Positions 16,712 through 26,262 of a DNA stretch of 40,822 nucleotides are shown here, one piece after another. Origin of the DNA: an uncultured Alphaproteobacteria bacterium (GTDB lineage Bacteria > Pseudomonadota > Alphaproteobacteria > RF32 > CAG-239). Where the stretch lies: the NCBI GenBank assembly GCA_944390315.1, contig CALXPO010000015.1:1-40822 (forward strand), read 5' to 3'. Numbering within the stretch: the stretch's first letter is position 1; every line of letters starts with the position of its first letter. A model generated the notes under the pieces. The model did no database searches and had not been told where the DNA came from. It worked only from the letters and a program-made list of their open reading frames with translations. Made by a program: the position numbers and the translations under genes.

Positions 16712-17812
16712 TTATTATTGACCTTATCGGCAAGAGCCGCCTCTAAAAACAAATCAATATCGCCGTCAAGAACGGCTTTGGTATCCGAATTTTCCGCTCC
16801 CGTTCTCAAATCTTTAACCAATTTATAAGGTTGCAATACATAAGAACGAATTTGATATCCCCAACCGTTATCGCCCATTGCATCTCTTTCAGTTTGTGCG
16901 GCATCTTCTCTTTTTTTCAGCTCCATTTCATATAATCTGGCTCTGAGCATTTTCCAAGCTGTTTCACGATTTTGAAATTGAGAACGCTGATTTTGACACT
17001 GAACGACAATTCCGGTCGGAATGTGAGTAATACGAACCGCGGAATCCGTCTTATTAATATGCTGTCCGCCCGCACCGGATGCGCGATATGTATCAACACG
17101 ACAATCAGCCTCATTGATTTCAATATGAATTTCATCATCTATATCCGGATAAACGGCAACGGATGCAAAACTCGTATGACGTCGTGCATTGCTGTCAAAC
17201 GGCGAAATTCGAACCAAACGATGAACACCGCTTTCCGATTTGAGCCAACCATAAGCATTATGTCCGCAAATTTTTATGGTAACGGATTTAAGACCGGCCA
17301 CATCTCCTTCGGCTTCTTCAACATACTCCACCTTATAATGATGATCCTCTGCCCAACGTGTATACATTCTGAGCAACATTTCGGCCCAATCCTGAGCTTC
17401 TGTCCCGCCGCTGCCGGCATGAATTTCCAGAAAAGCATCATTTTTATCTGCTTCTCCGGAAAGCAAGGCTTCCAATTCCGCATGGCGTGTTTGAGTTTTC
17501 AGCTCTTTGAGTTGAGCAATAACATCATTTATCAATTCTTCATTTTTTTCTTCTTCAGCCAAAGAACATAACTCCGTCAAATCTGTAAGATTATGTTCCG
17601 CATCTTGAAGTATTTTCAAACTTTCTTCCAAAGAATTTTTTTCGCTGAGTAGTTTTTGTGCTTTTTCGGCATCATTCCACAATTCCGGATTCGAAGTCAG
17701 CGACTGCAGTTCCTCTAAACGCAAAACGGCATTATCATAGTCAAAGAGACCTCCTCAGCAGTGAAAGTGACTGCTTGATGTCATCGGTTAAGGCTAATAC
17801 TTCTGCTTGCAT
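16708..17812 (-). CDS. prfB: Peptide chain release factor 2, with programmed +1 frameshift
   Basis: RF2 reads UGA and UAA stop codons. Translation begins at the ATG at 17812 (AGAGG about six bases upstream), runs 23 codons to an in-frame TGA at 17741-17743, and continues in the +1 frame (Leu-Asp-Tyr-Asp, as in E. coli) to 16708. The total is about 367 residues, matching the family. The GGQ motif is in RASGAGGQHINKTDSAV, and the tripeptide anticodon region reads VRISPFDSNARRHTSFASV. Reading only the longest open frame gives a 338-residue product lacking the true N-terminus. It follows PBP1a by 28 nt and overlaps the AsmA-like gene by four bases. Programmed frameshifting makes it autoregulated by RF2 level. 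Confidence 0.97.
17740..17755 (-). promoter_or_regulatory. RF2 programmed frameshift site
   Basis: On the minus strand the order is AGGAGG (internal Shine-Dalgarno, 17755-17750), TCT, CTT (17746-17744), TGA (17743-17741), C. This matches the canonical RF2 signal, with three bases between the Shine-Dalgarno element and the CUU slip codon and a C after the UGA. Confidence 0.96.
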
Positions 17813-17840
17813 TTTTTCCTCTTTATATTTTTATTTAGTT

Positions 17841-20312
17841 TTAATATTGAGTTCCGATTTGGAAGCTGTCCGTTTCTGCGGAATTTCCAAAACGTTTAAA
17901 ATCATTATGTTCATCTATTTCATTATCATTATCGGCTTGACCGCTAATTATGCGTTGTCCGGCTTTTTCGAAATCGAAATCCGGTTTAATAGCCTCCGTA
18001 ATCACGATTTCATCACCGGGAACAGCCGGTCTGCCGGTTTTATAGTTAATACGAACCAGCTTTATTCCGGGCGGAATACGGAAAGGAATATCGGGCTCAT
18101 CTTTCAAAGCCTCTTCCATAAAGCGCAAGAATACGGGCAAAGCAACACTGGCGCCGGTTTCCCAACGTCCTAAAGTTCTGGGTTCATCAAACCCGACATA
18201 TGTACCGACGACCAAATCCGGAGAAAAACCGACGAACCACCCCTCTTTACTATCATTGGTTGTTCCCGTTTTTCCGGCCAAATGCTTTTTCAAACGCCGC
18301 AATTTTGCGCCGCTGCCGCGTGTTGCAACCCCCTCTAAAATTGATGTCATTTGGTACGCAGACAAGCTATCGAACAGTTGCTCGCGCGTATCATCCAACT
18401 TAGGCGTCGGTTGCTGTTCCCATTTGCTATAATTACAATCCGGACAAGCCCGCTCATCTTGTTTTAAGATAGTCCTTCCGTAGCGATCTTGAATACGTTC
18501 TATTAAATAAGGGGTTACTTTTTTTCCGCCATTCACAATTTCAGCATAAGCCGAGGCCATATTTATCAATTTTGTTTCACCGGCGCCAAGCGACATAGAC
18601 AATAATTGAGGTAAATTATCATTAATACCGACGCGTTTGGTAAATTCGGCGATTTTATCCATACCGACATCCTGAGCCAATCGCACCGTCATTAAATTGC
18701 GGGATTTTTCGACGCCTTCACGCAAAGTCATTAAACCGTAGAATTTTTTCGTATAATTTTGAGGTTTCCATTTCGGCAATCCCGGTCCTTGATCCAAAAC
18801 AAACGGAGCATCTAAAATCAAATCAGTCGGGGAATAGCCGTTTTCTAAAGCGCAGAGATATACAAAAGGCTTAAAAGAAGAACCTGTTTGACGTTTAGCC
18901 TGAGTAACACGATTGAATTGGGAACGTTTATAGGAATATCCGCCGACCATAGCCAAAACACGCCCCGTATGAGGGTCAAGAGCTATCAAACCACCGTCAA
19001 CATTTGGCACCTGACGCAAATTATAAGTATCATGTGGCAATTTTTGTTTTTTAACCTTAGCATCATCAACTTTTTCTACCCAAATCACGTCTCCTTCCTT
19101 CAGCACTTCTTGTACAGATTTCGGTGCTCTGCCGATTCCTTGATTTGGCAGAGTTTTTCCGGTCCAATGCAGTACGGAAATAGGAATGACGCCCTCATCG
19201 CCGTCAACCGTCTTAATTTCGGCTTTATCGCTTTTAACTAAAGTTACGACGGCTTTTTTCCACGACGGTTCGGCACCGACGGGAAGAACAGTTTTTGCCA
19301 ATACCGACATATAATCATCTTTTAATTCGATATTAGCCGTTGCTCCGCGCCATCCGTGGCGTCTGTCATATTCTTGCAAACTTTCTCTAAAAACGCGAGT
19401 TGCTATTTCTTGCAATTTAGGATTGACCGTTGTACGTACAATAAGTCCGCCTTCGTTGAGAGCTTCGTCACCAAATTTTTTTTCAATTTCACGGCGTACT
19501 TCTTCACTAAAATATTCGGCATGTTTAACAAAGGTATCATCGCGTTCCACCACTTTTAACGGCTGAGCTTTAGCGGTTTCGGCAGCATATTCGTCGATAT
19601 AACCTTCTTCCAACATTCTGCCGATAACCCAGTTTCGGCGAGCAATTGCGGCATCATAACGTGTACGAGGATTATAATTATTCGGTCCTTTCGGCAAAGC
19701 CGCAAGATAAGCAGCTTCTTCCAATGTCAGTTCCGAAAGAGATTTATCAAAATAATTTAACGCTGCCGCCGCAACACCGTACGAACGGTTTCCCAAATAT
19801 ATTTCATTTAAGTAAAGTTCCAAAATATGATCTTTGGTAAAAGCCTGCTCCATACGCCAAGCCAACATAGCCTCTTTAATTTTTCGGATATAGGACAATT
19901 CGGAGCTGAGTAAAAAGTTTTTAGCTACCTGTTGAGTAATGGTAGATGCACCCGACGGACGACGTCCGGTTCCGATATTTTTAATATTGCTGATAACGGC
20001 ACGAATAATACCGACATAATCAACTCCGGAGTGTTTATAAAATTTTTTATCTTCTGCGGATATAAAGGCTTGTTTCACCAAATCAGGAATTTTATTAACC
20101 GGCATGAACAAGCGTTGTTCGGTTGCATATTCTTTTAAGAGCTGACCATCACCGGCATAAAGTCTGGTGGTAACGGCCGGTTCATATTTAGCCAACTGTT
20201 TATAGTCCGGCAGACTTTGGCTCAGGCGCCACAAGTTCGCCAAAATGATGACCAACAGGATAACGGCAAACAAGAACAATGTGCTCAATATAGAAGATAA
20301 AGTTTTAAGCAT
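17841..20312 (-). CDS. mrcA: Penicillin-binding protein 1A (bifunctional transglycosylase/transpeptidase)
   Basis: This polymerises and cross-links peptidoglycan at the inner membrane. The 823-residue protein has a membrane anchor near residues 5-28. The GT51 domain shows the catalytic Glu in SAEDKKFYKHSG (about 86) and PSGASTITQQVAKNF. The transpeptidase domain has the nucleophile motif GSSFK (about 477), SRN in KSRNLMTVRLA and KTGT in AGKTGTTNDSKEGWF (about 680). An OB-like segment lies between them. The start chosen is the ATG at 20312 with a weak GGGTG upstream; a TTG four codons earlier is less likely. It follows the amidase gene by 81 nt and precedes prfB by 28 nt, the order typical of alphaproteobacteria. 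Confidence 0.96.
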   Translation of the reverse strand: MLKTLSSILSTLFLFAVILLVIILANLWRLSQSLPDYKQLAKYEPAVTTRLYAGDGQLLKEYATEQRLFMPVNKIPDLVKQAFISAEDKKFYKHSGVDYVGIIRAVISNIKNIGTGRRPSGASTITQQVAKNFLLSSELSYIRKIKEAMLAWRMEQAFTKDHILELYLNEIYLGNRSYGVAAAALNYFDKSLSELTLEEAAYLAALPKGPNNYNPRTRYDAAIARRNWVIGRMLEEGYIDEYAAETAKAQPLKVVERDDTFVKHAEYFSEEVRREIEKKFGDEALNEGGLIVRTTVNPKLQEIATRVFRESLQEYDRRHGWRGATANIELKDDYMSVLAKTVLPVGAEPSWKKAVVTLVKSDKAEIKTVDGDEGVIPISVLHWTGKTLPNQGIGRAPKSVQEVLKEGDVIWVEKVDDAKVKKQKLPHDTYNLRQVPNVDGGLIALDPHTGRVLAMVGGYSYKRSQFNRVTQAKRQTGSSFKPFVYLCALENGYSPTDLILDAPFVLDQGPGLPKWKPQNYTKKFYGLMTLREGVEKSRNLMTVRLAQDVGMDKIAEFTKRVGINDNLPQLLSMSLGAGETKLINMASAYAEIVNGGKKVTPYLIERIQDRYGRTILKQDERACPDCNYSKWEQQPTPKLDDTREQLFDSLSAYQMTSILEGVATRGSGAKLRRLKKHLAGKTGTTNDSKEGWFVGFSPDLVVGTYVGFDEPRTLGRWETGASVALPVFLRFMEEALKDEPDIPFRIPPGIKLVRINYKTGRPAVPGDEIVITEAIKPDFDFEKAGQRIISGQADNDNEIDEHNDFKRFGNSAETDSFQIGTQY

Positions 20313-20393
20313 TTTTACACCCAATAGATTCTGTTATGTCACTTTCATAACAGTTTTTGTTGCAAACGACAACAATATTCTTATGTTATCCGC

Positions 20394-21638
20394 CTAAAAC
20401 AGAGATTTGTGCTTCATATCTTCAAAATAGCGATTGATAGCTTTGACCGTTGAAGCGGCCAATTTACGGCGGTAGCTTTCCTGGCGCAACAGACGTTCTT
20501 CATTTTTGTTAGACAAATAGCCCATTTCGAGCAGCACCGAAGGCACGTCCGGAGCTTTCAAAACGGCAAATCCCGCAAATCGATGCGTATCTGTAATCAG
20601 TTTAACGGATTTGCGCATTTCATCGACCAAGCATTTGGCAAATTCGGATGAACGATTGCGAGTTTCGCGTTGAGCAAGAGAAATTAGGACATCGCTGACT
20701 TCTTTAGACTGTTCATACAAATTCAGTCCGCTGATAACATCTGCCTTATTTTCACGTTCGGCCAAGGCTTCGGCCTCTTTATCCGATGCTTTCTCCGACA
20801 AAGTATATACGGATAATCCCGTTGCTTTGCGATTGAGCGCGGAATCAGCATGCACGGACATAAACAAATCCGCCTCGTAATCTCTGGCAATTTCCACCCT
20901 TTTGCGCAAAGGAATAAAGACATCGGTACTACGCGTCAGATAAACTTTATATTTTCCGGTTCTATCTAATTGTTTTTTCAGTTCTTTAGCCATGGCTAAA
21001 GTAATATTTTTTTCGTGAACACCCGAATAACCGATTGCACCGGGGTCATGTCCGCCATGTCCGGCATCAATAACCAAGACTTTTTTCTCATTTTTTTTGA
21101 GAGGCTTATCATTACTGTTATGTGGAGCCGATTGCCAATTTCCGGTTGAAAGATTTTTATTTCCATAGGCATTGTTTATACCGACTTTTTTGCTAAAATC
21201 TCGTTCTGAGGCAACAGTAACGTCAATAGCCAAGCGCCACTTAAAAGTAGACTGAGGCGGTAGCATGAATACTTTTTTAACAATAACGGGCTTAAGCAAA
21301 TCAAAAACGATTCTTGTCTGTCCATCTCTGATATCTCCGACCCGCACCTGACCGACCAAGTTGTTTTTATCTTTTGTTTTTTCCAAGGCTTTGCCGACAT
21401 AGACATTTTTTGTATCGACAACCAGTCTTTTGGGAGCATCAAGCAAAAATACGTTATAATCAAATTCTGAATCGGCATCAAAGACGATGCGTACGCTGCT
21501 GATTCCCTGACCAATTCGCAATCCGCTTATTCTTCCTGCGGCCCAAACTGAAACACAATAAAATTGCACTGTTACGAAGACTAACAGCAACACGAAACGG
21601 TAAAAAAATACCGGCAACTTTTTTTTCAATTCTTTCAT
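20394..21638 (-). CDS. amiC: N-acetylmuramoyl-L-alanine amidase with AMIN domain (AmiC type)
   Basis: This cleaves the amide between MurNAc and the stem peptide, usually during septum splitting. The 414-residue protein has a signal peptide (about residues 10-33), an AMIN domain (ISGLRIGQGISSVRIVFD onward) and a linker rich in Asn/Lys. The Amidase_3 domain has zinc ligands in VIDAGHGGHDPGAIG, Glu in VHEKNITLAMA, His in LFMSVHADS and the catalytic Glu in VLLEMGYLSN. The longest frame starts 22 codons upstream. I chose the ATG at 21638 because it directly precedes the signal peptide. It is divergent from rne, with both promoters in the 500-bp gap between. Confidence 0.94.
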   Translation of the reverse strand: MKELKKKLPVFFYRFVLLLVFVTVQFYCVSVWAAGRISGLRIGQGISSVRIVFDADSEFDYNVFLLDAPKRLVVDTKNVYVGKALEKTKDKNNLVGQVRVGDIRDGQTRIVFDLLKPVIVKKVFMLPPQSTFKWRLAIDVTVASERDFSKKVGINNAYGNKNLSTGNWQSAPHNSNDKPLKKNEKKVLVIDAGHGGHDPGAIGYSGVHEKNITLAMAKELKKQLDRTGKYKVYLTRSTDVFIPLRKRVEIARDYEADLFMSVHADSALNRKATGLSVYTLSEKASDKEAEALAERENKADVISGLNLYEQSKEVSDVLISLAQRETRNRSSEFAKCLVDEMRKSVKLITDTHRFAGFAVLKAPDVPSVLLEMGYLSNKNEERLLRQESYRRKLAASTVKAINRYFEDMKHKSLF

Positions 21639-21780
21639 TATATTTATCCAATTGCGTTGATTATAAATGCCAGTTATTACCAATATGTTAAAAAAGATAC
21701 ACAAAAACTAAAAAAATAATATTGTATTTTTATGCAAGGCGGATATATTACATAGCAAAAGCTAGAAGTTTTTTAACCGG

Positions 21781-22139
21781 TATGAAAGCCTAACGAGAGA
21801 GAAAGACATGATTTTTGCTTTCATACGACGGTTGCCGCCGTTTCTCATGGTGAAAAACGCGCCTGACTTCTGGCAAAATTGAGGGTTTAACCGGATAGAG
21901 ATTTTTTTTGCAGATAAAAATCAATTAAGTATAAAACGTCTGCAAATTCGGAAACGAAAGTTTCTTTTATCGGACATCGTGTTGCACCAAAGGGCAAAAA
22001 GCATTTTACCGATGTCGAAACTTGATGTATTGTCAGAAGGCTTATAGCAGACAAGCCATCTGATTTTGAAAATTTAATCTCTCTCCGTATTATCTATGTA
22101 ACACGTCCGTAACGATACGGACACGACGGAGTTAAAAAT
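21781..22139 (+). ncRNA. Long structured 5' leader of rne (candidate autoregulatory RNA)
   Basis: The 500 bp between amiC and rne hold several hairpins on the plus strand. These are TATGAAAGC (21781-21789) with GCTTTCATA (21817-21825), GAAAC/GAAA/GTTTC (21951-21964), GACATCG (21973-21979) with CGATGTC (22010-22016), CAGA-A-GGCTT with AAGCC-A-TCTG (22034-22062), and GTCCGTA/ACGA/TACGGAC (22105-22122). The last ends just before the ribosome binding site CGGAG. Enterobacterial rne is known to be autoregulated through its leader. That this one does the same is inference. No open frame is present. The transcript start was not identified. Confidence 0.5.
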
Positions 22140-24737
22140 ATGACCAAAAGAATGTTGATTGATGACACACAACCCGAAGAAACCCGAGTTGTTGTCATTA
22201 ACGGAAATAAATTAGAAGATGTAGAATTTGAATCAAGCAGCCGTAAACAAATCAAAGGTAATGTCTATTTAGCGAAAGTAATGAGGATAGAACCTTCCTT
22301 GCAAGCTGCCTTTGTTGACTACGGCGGAAACAAGCATGGTTTTCTGGCTTTTGGAGAAATTCATCCGGACTACTACCATGTAGATGACGCGACACTCGCG
22401 GCACTTGAACAAGAAGTTGACACAATTATTGAGAACAAAAAACAAGCCATCAAAGAAAGAGAATTAGAGCGAGCACGAATTCGCGAAGAAAAAGCATTGA
22501 AAAGAGCTCAACGCCTGGAACAAGAAGCAGCTGAAGCTGCCGCAAAAGCCGCGGCAGAAGCAGAAGCTGAAAATCAGGCCGCAAATACGACACAACAAAC
22601 TGACACGGAAACCGTAACGGAACAACCGCAAGATATTTCCTCAACGGGTTCAGATGAAACAATCTCCGCTTCTGATACGGAAGAAACCAAACAAGAGGAA
22701 AAACCGGAAAAGAAAAAAAGAGGCAGAAAACCCAAACAACCCAAAGAAGCTGCCGAAGCAAAAGCAACTGAGGTTAAAGAACCCAAACGCCGCGGTCGCC
22801 GTCCGAAATCTCAACAAATTGCCGAAAATGATGAATCTTCTTCTTTGAACGAAAACAATCTAAGCCAAAATACAAAAATTCAAGATGCAGATAATACGGA
22901 AACTCCGGTTAAGACGTTAGCGGAAAATATAGGAACTGAAGCACCGAGAATTGCTGATGAAGACACTCAATTTCAGCAAGAAGACACTGCCGCAGATGAT
23001 GAAATTGACAATAACAATATTGTTGATAACAATGATGCCGCTGACGACGAAGTCGCCGATGATGATGATGAAAATGAATACGACTTTGAAGTTCAAAAAA
23101 AATTGTTATTAATGCGCAAATTATATCATCAAAGCAAAATTCAAGATGTCATCAAAGAAGGGCAAATCTTGTTGGTACAAGTAGTTAAAGAAGAGAGAGG
23201 CAATAAAGGAGCGGCCTTAACGACTTATTTATCTTTGGCCGGCAGATATTGCGTTTTGATGCCGAACCGCATAAAAAGCGGCGGTGTTTCCCGCAAGATT
23301 ACCAATGCGGCCGATCGTAAACGTCTCAAAACAATCGTCAAAGAATTACCGCTTTCCAGCGACATGTCTTTGATTGTCCGTACAGCCGGAGAAGAAAAGA
23401 CGAAATCGGATATTGTTCGTGATTATAACTACCTGATTCGCACTTGGGATCAAATTCGTTTGGATTCCCTAAAGATGACGGCTCCCTGCTTGGTCTACGA
23501 AGAAGGAAATTTGATAAAACGCGCACTTCGTGATATGTTTACCAAAGAAATATCCGAAATTATAATCGATGGAAACAATGCTTATCAAGCAGCCAAAAAC
23601 TTTATGCGGATTTTGTCTCCTCACAGCATGAAGAAATTAAAGCCCTGCAAAGCCAACGATATTCCTTTGTTCCAACGTTTTCAGGTAGAAGGACAGTTAG
23701 ACAAATTGCACGATACCAATGTTCAATTAGAATCCGGCGGCTATTTGGTCATTAATCCAACTGAGGCTCTGGTATCAATTGATGTAAACTCCGGTCGTGC
23801 GACCAAAGAAAAAGATTTGGAAGAAACGGCGCTTAAAACCAACTTGGAAGCCGCTGATGAGATAGCCAAACAGCTAAGAATGCGCAATTTAGCCGGTTTG
23901 GTTGTTATTGACTTTATTGATATGGACGACCCCAAAAACAATACCGCCATCGAAAAACGCATGAAAGAAGCGATGAAAACCGATAGAGCTCGTGTTCAAA
24001 TCGGCAAAATGAGTTGCTTCGGTTTGCTTGAAATTTCCCGCCAAAGAATGCACTCTTCATTCTTTGAAAGCAATTATCAAGTATGCCCTTACTGCCATGG
24101 ACGCGGTATTGTTCGTACCATTGAATCCAGCGCAATATCTATTTTACACACTCTTGAAGAAGAAGGTATTAAAGGACGCTCCTCAAAAATTACGGTTTCT
24201 TTGCCGCGCGATGTTGCCGTCTACCTGCTCAACCAAAAACGTAAGACATTAGTAGATATTGAACAAAAATACAATATGCAGGTCATTATCTGCGCAGATG
24301 AATCAATTAAGAATATTTCAGACTACCGAATTGAACGGCTGAAAGCAACAAAACCCACCGAAAATAATCTTGTTCAAACAAAAATTCCAGAACAAGAAAA
24401 AACATATGTTGATGAAACCGACACAACAAATGATGCTGAATTTTCTTCAAATATTGATAATGAAAATAATGACAATTATGGCAGTGAAGCAACCGAGACA
24501 GATGAAAAAGCCAATTTGCATCATCGCGGTGACAGACGCATTCGTCGCAATCGTTTTGACCGCAGAAGGAACAACAGACGCCGTTTTGAAACGCAGCCGG
24601 AAGAAAATGGAAACAAGAATGATGTCAATTCCACAGCTGAGGTTTCCGAACCGCAAAAAACTATTACATCAGCTGAAGAAGAAAACAAACCTGAAAAAAG
24701 GAAAGTTGCATGGTGGAAAAAACTCCTCAACGGCTAA
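22140..24737 (+). CDS. rne: Ribonuclease E
   Basis: This is the endoribonuclease that organises mRNA decay and RNA processing. The 865-residue protein has the N-terminal S1 domain split by a ~210-residue insertion (about 100-310). The insertion starts as a charged Glu/Arg/Ala helix and turns strongly acidic, an alphaproteobacterial trait. The catalytic DNase I-like domain has VSIDVNSGRATKEKDLEET (metal-binding Asp near 547) and LAGLVVIDFIDMDDP. The zinc link is CPYCHGRG (about 650). The C-terminal scaffold has an Arg-rich patch (RRIRRNRFDRRRNNRRRFE) and ends in VAWWKKLLNG. CGGAG precedes the ATG by about nine bases. Its last 28 bases overlap the M48 protease gene. Confidence 0.97.
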   Translation: MTKRMLIDDTQPEETRVVVINGNKLEDVEFESSSRKQIKGNVYLAKVMRIEPSLQAAFVDYGGNKHGFLAFGEIHPDYYHVDDATLAALEQEVDTIIENKKQAIKERELERARIREEKALKRAQRLEQEAAEAAAKAAAEAEAENQAANTTQQTDTETVTEQPQDISSTGSDETISASDTEETKQEEKPEKKKRGRKPKQPKEAAEAKATEVKEPKRRGRRPKSQQIAENDESSSLNENNLSQNTKIQDADNTETPVKTLAENIGTEAPRIADEDTQFQQEDTAADDEIDNNNIVDNNDAADDEVADDDDENEYDFEVQKKLLLMRKLYHQSKIQDVIKEGQILLVQVVKEERGNKGAALTTYLSLAGRYCVLMPNRIKSGGVSRKITNAADRKRLKTIVKELPLSSDMSLIVRTAGEEKTKSDIVRDYNYLIRTWDQIRLDSLKMTAPCLVYEEGNLIKRALRDMFTKEISEIIIDGNNAYQAAKNFMRILSPHSMKKLKPCKANDIPLFQRFQVEGQLDKLHDTNVQLESGGYLVINPTEALVSIDVNSGRATKEKDLEETALKTNLEAADEIAKQLRMRNLAGLVVIDFIDMDDPKNNTAIEKRMKEAMKTDRARVQIGKMSCFGLLEISRQRMHSSFFESNYQVCPYCHGRGIVRTIESSAISILHTLEEEGIKGRSSKITVSLPRDVAVYLLNQKRKTLVDIEQKYNMQVIICADESIKNISDYRIERLKATKPTENNLVQTKIPEQEKTYVDETDTTNDAEFSSNIDNENNDNYGSEATETDEKANLHHRGDRRIRRNRFDRRRNNRRRFETQPEENGNKNDVNSTAEVSEPQKTITSAEEENKPEKRKVAWWKKLLNG

Positions 24738-26089
24738 AATCATTGCAAATCGGATTGAAAAAACTGGCATGCAGTTTCGTGCTGCTGTCAGTTTTTTTAA
24801 ATATGGCAGAAGCTCATGCCCTCTCCATTATTTCCGATGAGGAAACCGAAATCTTTTTGCATCAAACTTTGCGTCCTGTTTTTAAGGCGGCCGGAGTAAC
24901 CTTTCACCCCGGACAAATTTATGTTGTTAACGATAATGAGCTAAATGCTTTTGTATCTGACGGCAATCGGATGTTTGTCAACATCGGAACCATAATAGCG
25001 GCAGATTCGCAAAATGAACTGACCGGTGTTTTGGCGCACGAAACCGGACATATTCAAGGGGGACATATATTGCGCCACAAAATCCGAGCCAGAGAAGTTC
25101 AAACCTTTAGCTTGGCCTCAATGTTGGTCGGTGGAATTGCGGGAATTGCTTCGGGCAGAGCTGATTTGAGCATTGCCGCCATTCTCGGTTCGCAGAGTTC
25201 GGCTATCAATTCGATGCTGACTTATCAAGTCAGCGAAGAAAGAAGTGCAGACGAGGCCGCCGTTAATTTGCTTAACAAAATAAATCAATCGCCCAAGGGC
25301 CTGGCTGCCTTTTTGGATAAGATTCAGCAAAGGAACAAAATGCAGGGCATTGCCGAACAAAGTTATTATCGCACTCACCCGATGACCGATGAACGTATTG
25401 CCTTTGTGCAAAAAGCGGCAGAGCATTCCAAAGCTCCCGACAAAGGTCCGCAAGAAAAAGAGTTTCAGCGCATAAAAGCCAAACTTTTTTCCTACACCAA
25501 TGAACCCGAGCAAACTTTTATCAAATATCCGTTAAGCGACAAATCCGTTCCGGCTCGCTACGCACAGACGATTGCCTGGTTTAAGCAATTGAAAATGGAT
25601 AAGGCTCTGGCATCGGTGGAATCCTTAATTAAAGAAGAGCCCAATAACCCTTATTTTTATGAACTCAAAGGGCAGATGATGCTTGAAACAGGCAAAATTG
25701 AAGAAGCAGAAAAAGCCTATCGTCAGGCTTTGAAATTACAACCTGCCTCTTCTTTGTTTAAGTTAAATCTGTCGCAGGCCATGATTGAAAATAATCCTGA
25801 TGACAAAAAAATTACGGAAATAATCAATATGCTCAATCAGGTTTTGGTCTATAACAATCAAAATGCTTATTCATGGTTACTGTTGGCTCGTGCCTATGGT
25901 CTTAAAGAAGATGTTGCAAATTCAAATTATGCGGCAGCCGAATTTTCTTTTTTGACCGGTGATATTGATACCGCCAAAAAACAAGCCGAGAATGTTTTAA
26001 AGGCAAACCCAAGCAGCAGCCTTCGCCTAAAAGCAGATGATTTGCTGTTGAGGATTAAACAAATTCAAAAGCCCGAAAAAGAAGATTAA
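24710..26089 (+). CDS. M48 family metalloprotease with TPR repeats (BepA/YfgC-like)
   Basis: The 459-residue periplasmic zinc protease has a signal peptide (cleavage after AEAHA, about 41). The zinc motif is LAHETGHIQGGHI (HExxH) with the third ligand in EERSADEAAV. TPR-like helices follow from about residue 270 (PNNPYFYELKGQMMLETGKIEEAEKAYRQAL onward). BepA-type enzymes survey assembly of outer-membrane proteins such as LptD, and the C-terminal TPRs fit that role. The ATG lies inside the end of rne, with AGGAAAG eight bases upstream, so the pair is coupled. Its stop codon lies one base before repeat copy E. Confidence 0.92.
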   Translation: MVEKTPQRLKSLQIGLKKLACSFVLLSVFLNMAEAHALSIISDEETEIFLHQTLRPVFKAAGVTFHPGQIYVVNDNELNAFVSDGNRMFVNIGTIIAADSQNELTGVLAHETGHIQGGHILRHKIRAREVQTFSLASMLVGGIAGIASGRADLSIAAILGSQSSAINSMLTYQVSEERSADEAAVNLLNKINQSPKGLAAFLDKIQQRNKMQGIAEQSYYRTHPMTDERIAFVQKAAEHSKAPDKGPQEKEFQRIKAKLFSYTNEPEQTFIKYPLSDKSVPARYAQTIAWFKQLKMDKALASVESLIKEEPNNPYFYELKGQMMLETGKIEEAEKAYRQALKLQPASSLFKLNLSQAMIENNPDDKKITEIINMLNQVLVYNNQNAYSWLLLARAYGLKEDVANSNYAAAEFSFLTGDIDTAKKQAENVLKANPSSSLRLKADDLLLRIKQIQKPEKED

Positions 26090-26090
26090 T

Positions 26091-26221
26091 AGATATCCCC
26101 CAGTAAACTGTGGATTCTAAATCAGCTACAAAACTTTGATTTGACCATGTACGTTGGCGTGGAGCGGTGTTGTTCCAACACCTTGAATTCTGCCCCGAGT
26201 AAACTCGGGGTTTTCTGTAAA
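26091..26221 (+). repeat. Five-hairpin repeat, copy E
   Basis: This full-length copy begins right after the stop of the M48 protease gene. H4 and H5 are perfect. H3 reads CCATGT/ACGTTG/GCGTGG, where two C-to-T changes are tolerated as G-U pairs. H1 and H2 have one or two mismatches. It abuts the mrp terminator. H5 plus TTTT could also serve as the plus-strand terminator of rne and the protease. Confidence 0.9.
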
Positions 26222-26230
26222 GCATTAATA

Positions 26231-26260
26231 AAAAACGGTCGAAATATTTCGACCGTTTTT
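26231..26260. terminator. Bidirectional terminator beside mrp
   Basis: AAAAACGGTCGAAA (26231-26244) pairs perfectly with TTTCGACCGTTTTT (26247-26260). It begins only two bases after the mrp stop (minus strand) and follows repeat copy E on the plus side. Confidence 0.92.
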
Positions 26261-26262
26261 TA

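Noticed and set aside
16708..17743. prfB as a truncated gene or pseudogene
   Set aside because: The upstream 23 codons and the canonical frameshift signal restore a full-length RF2.
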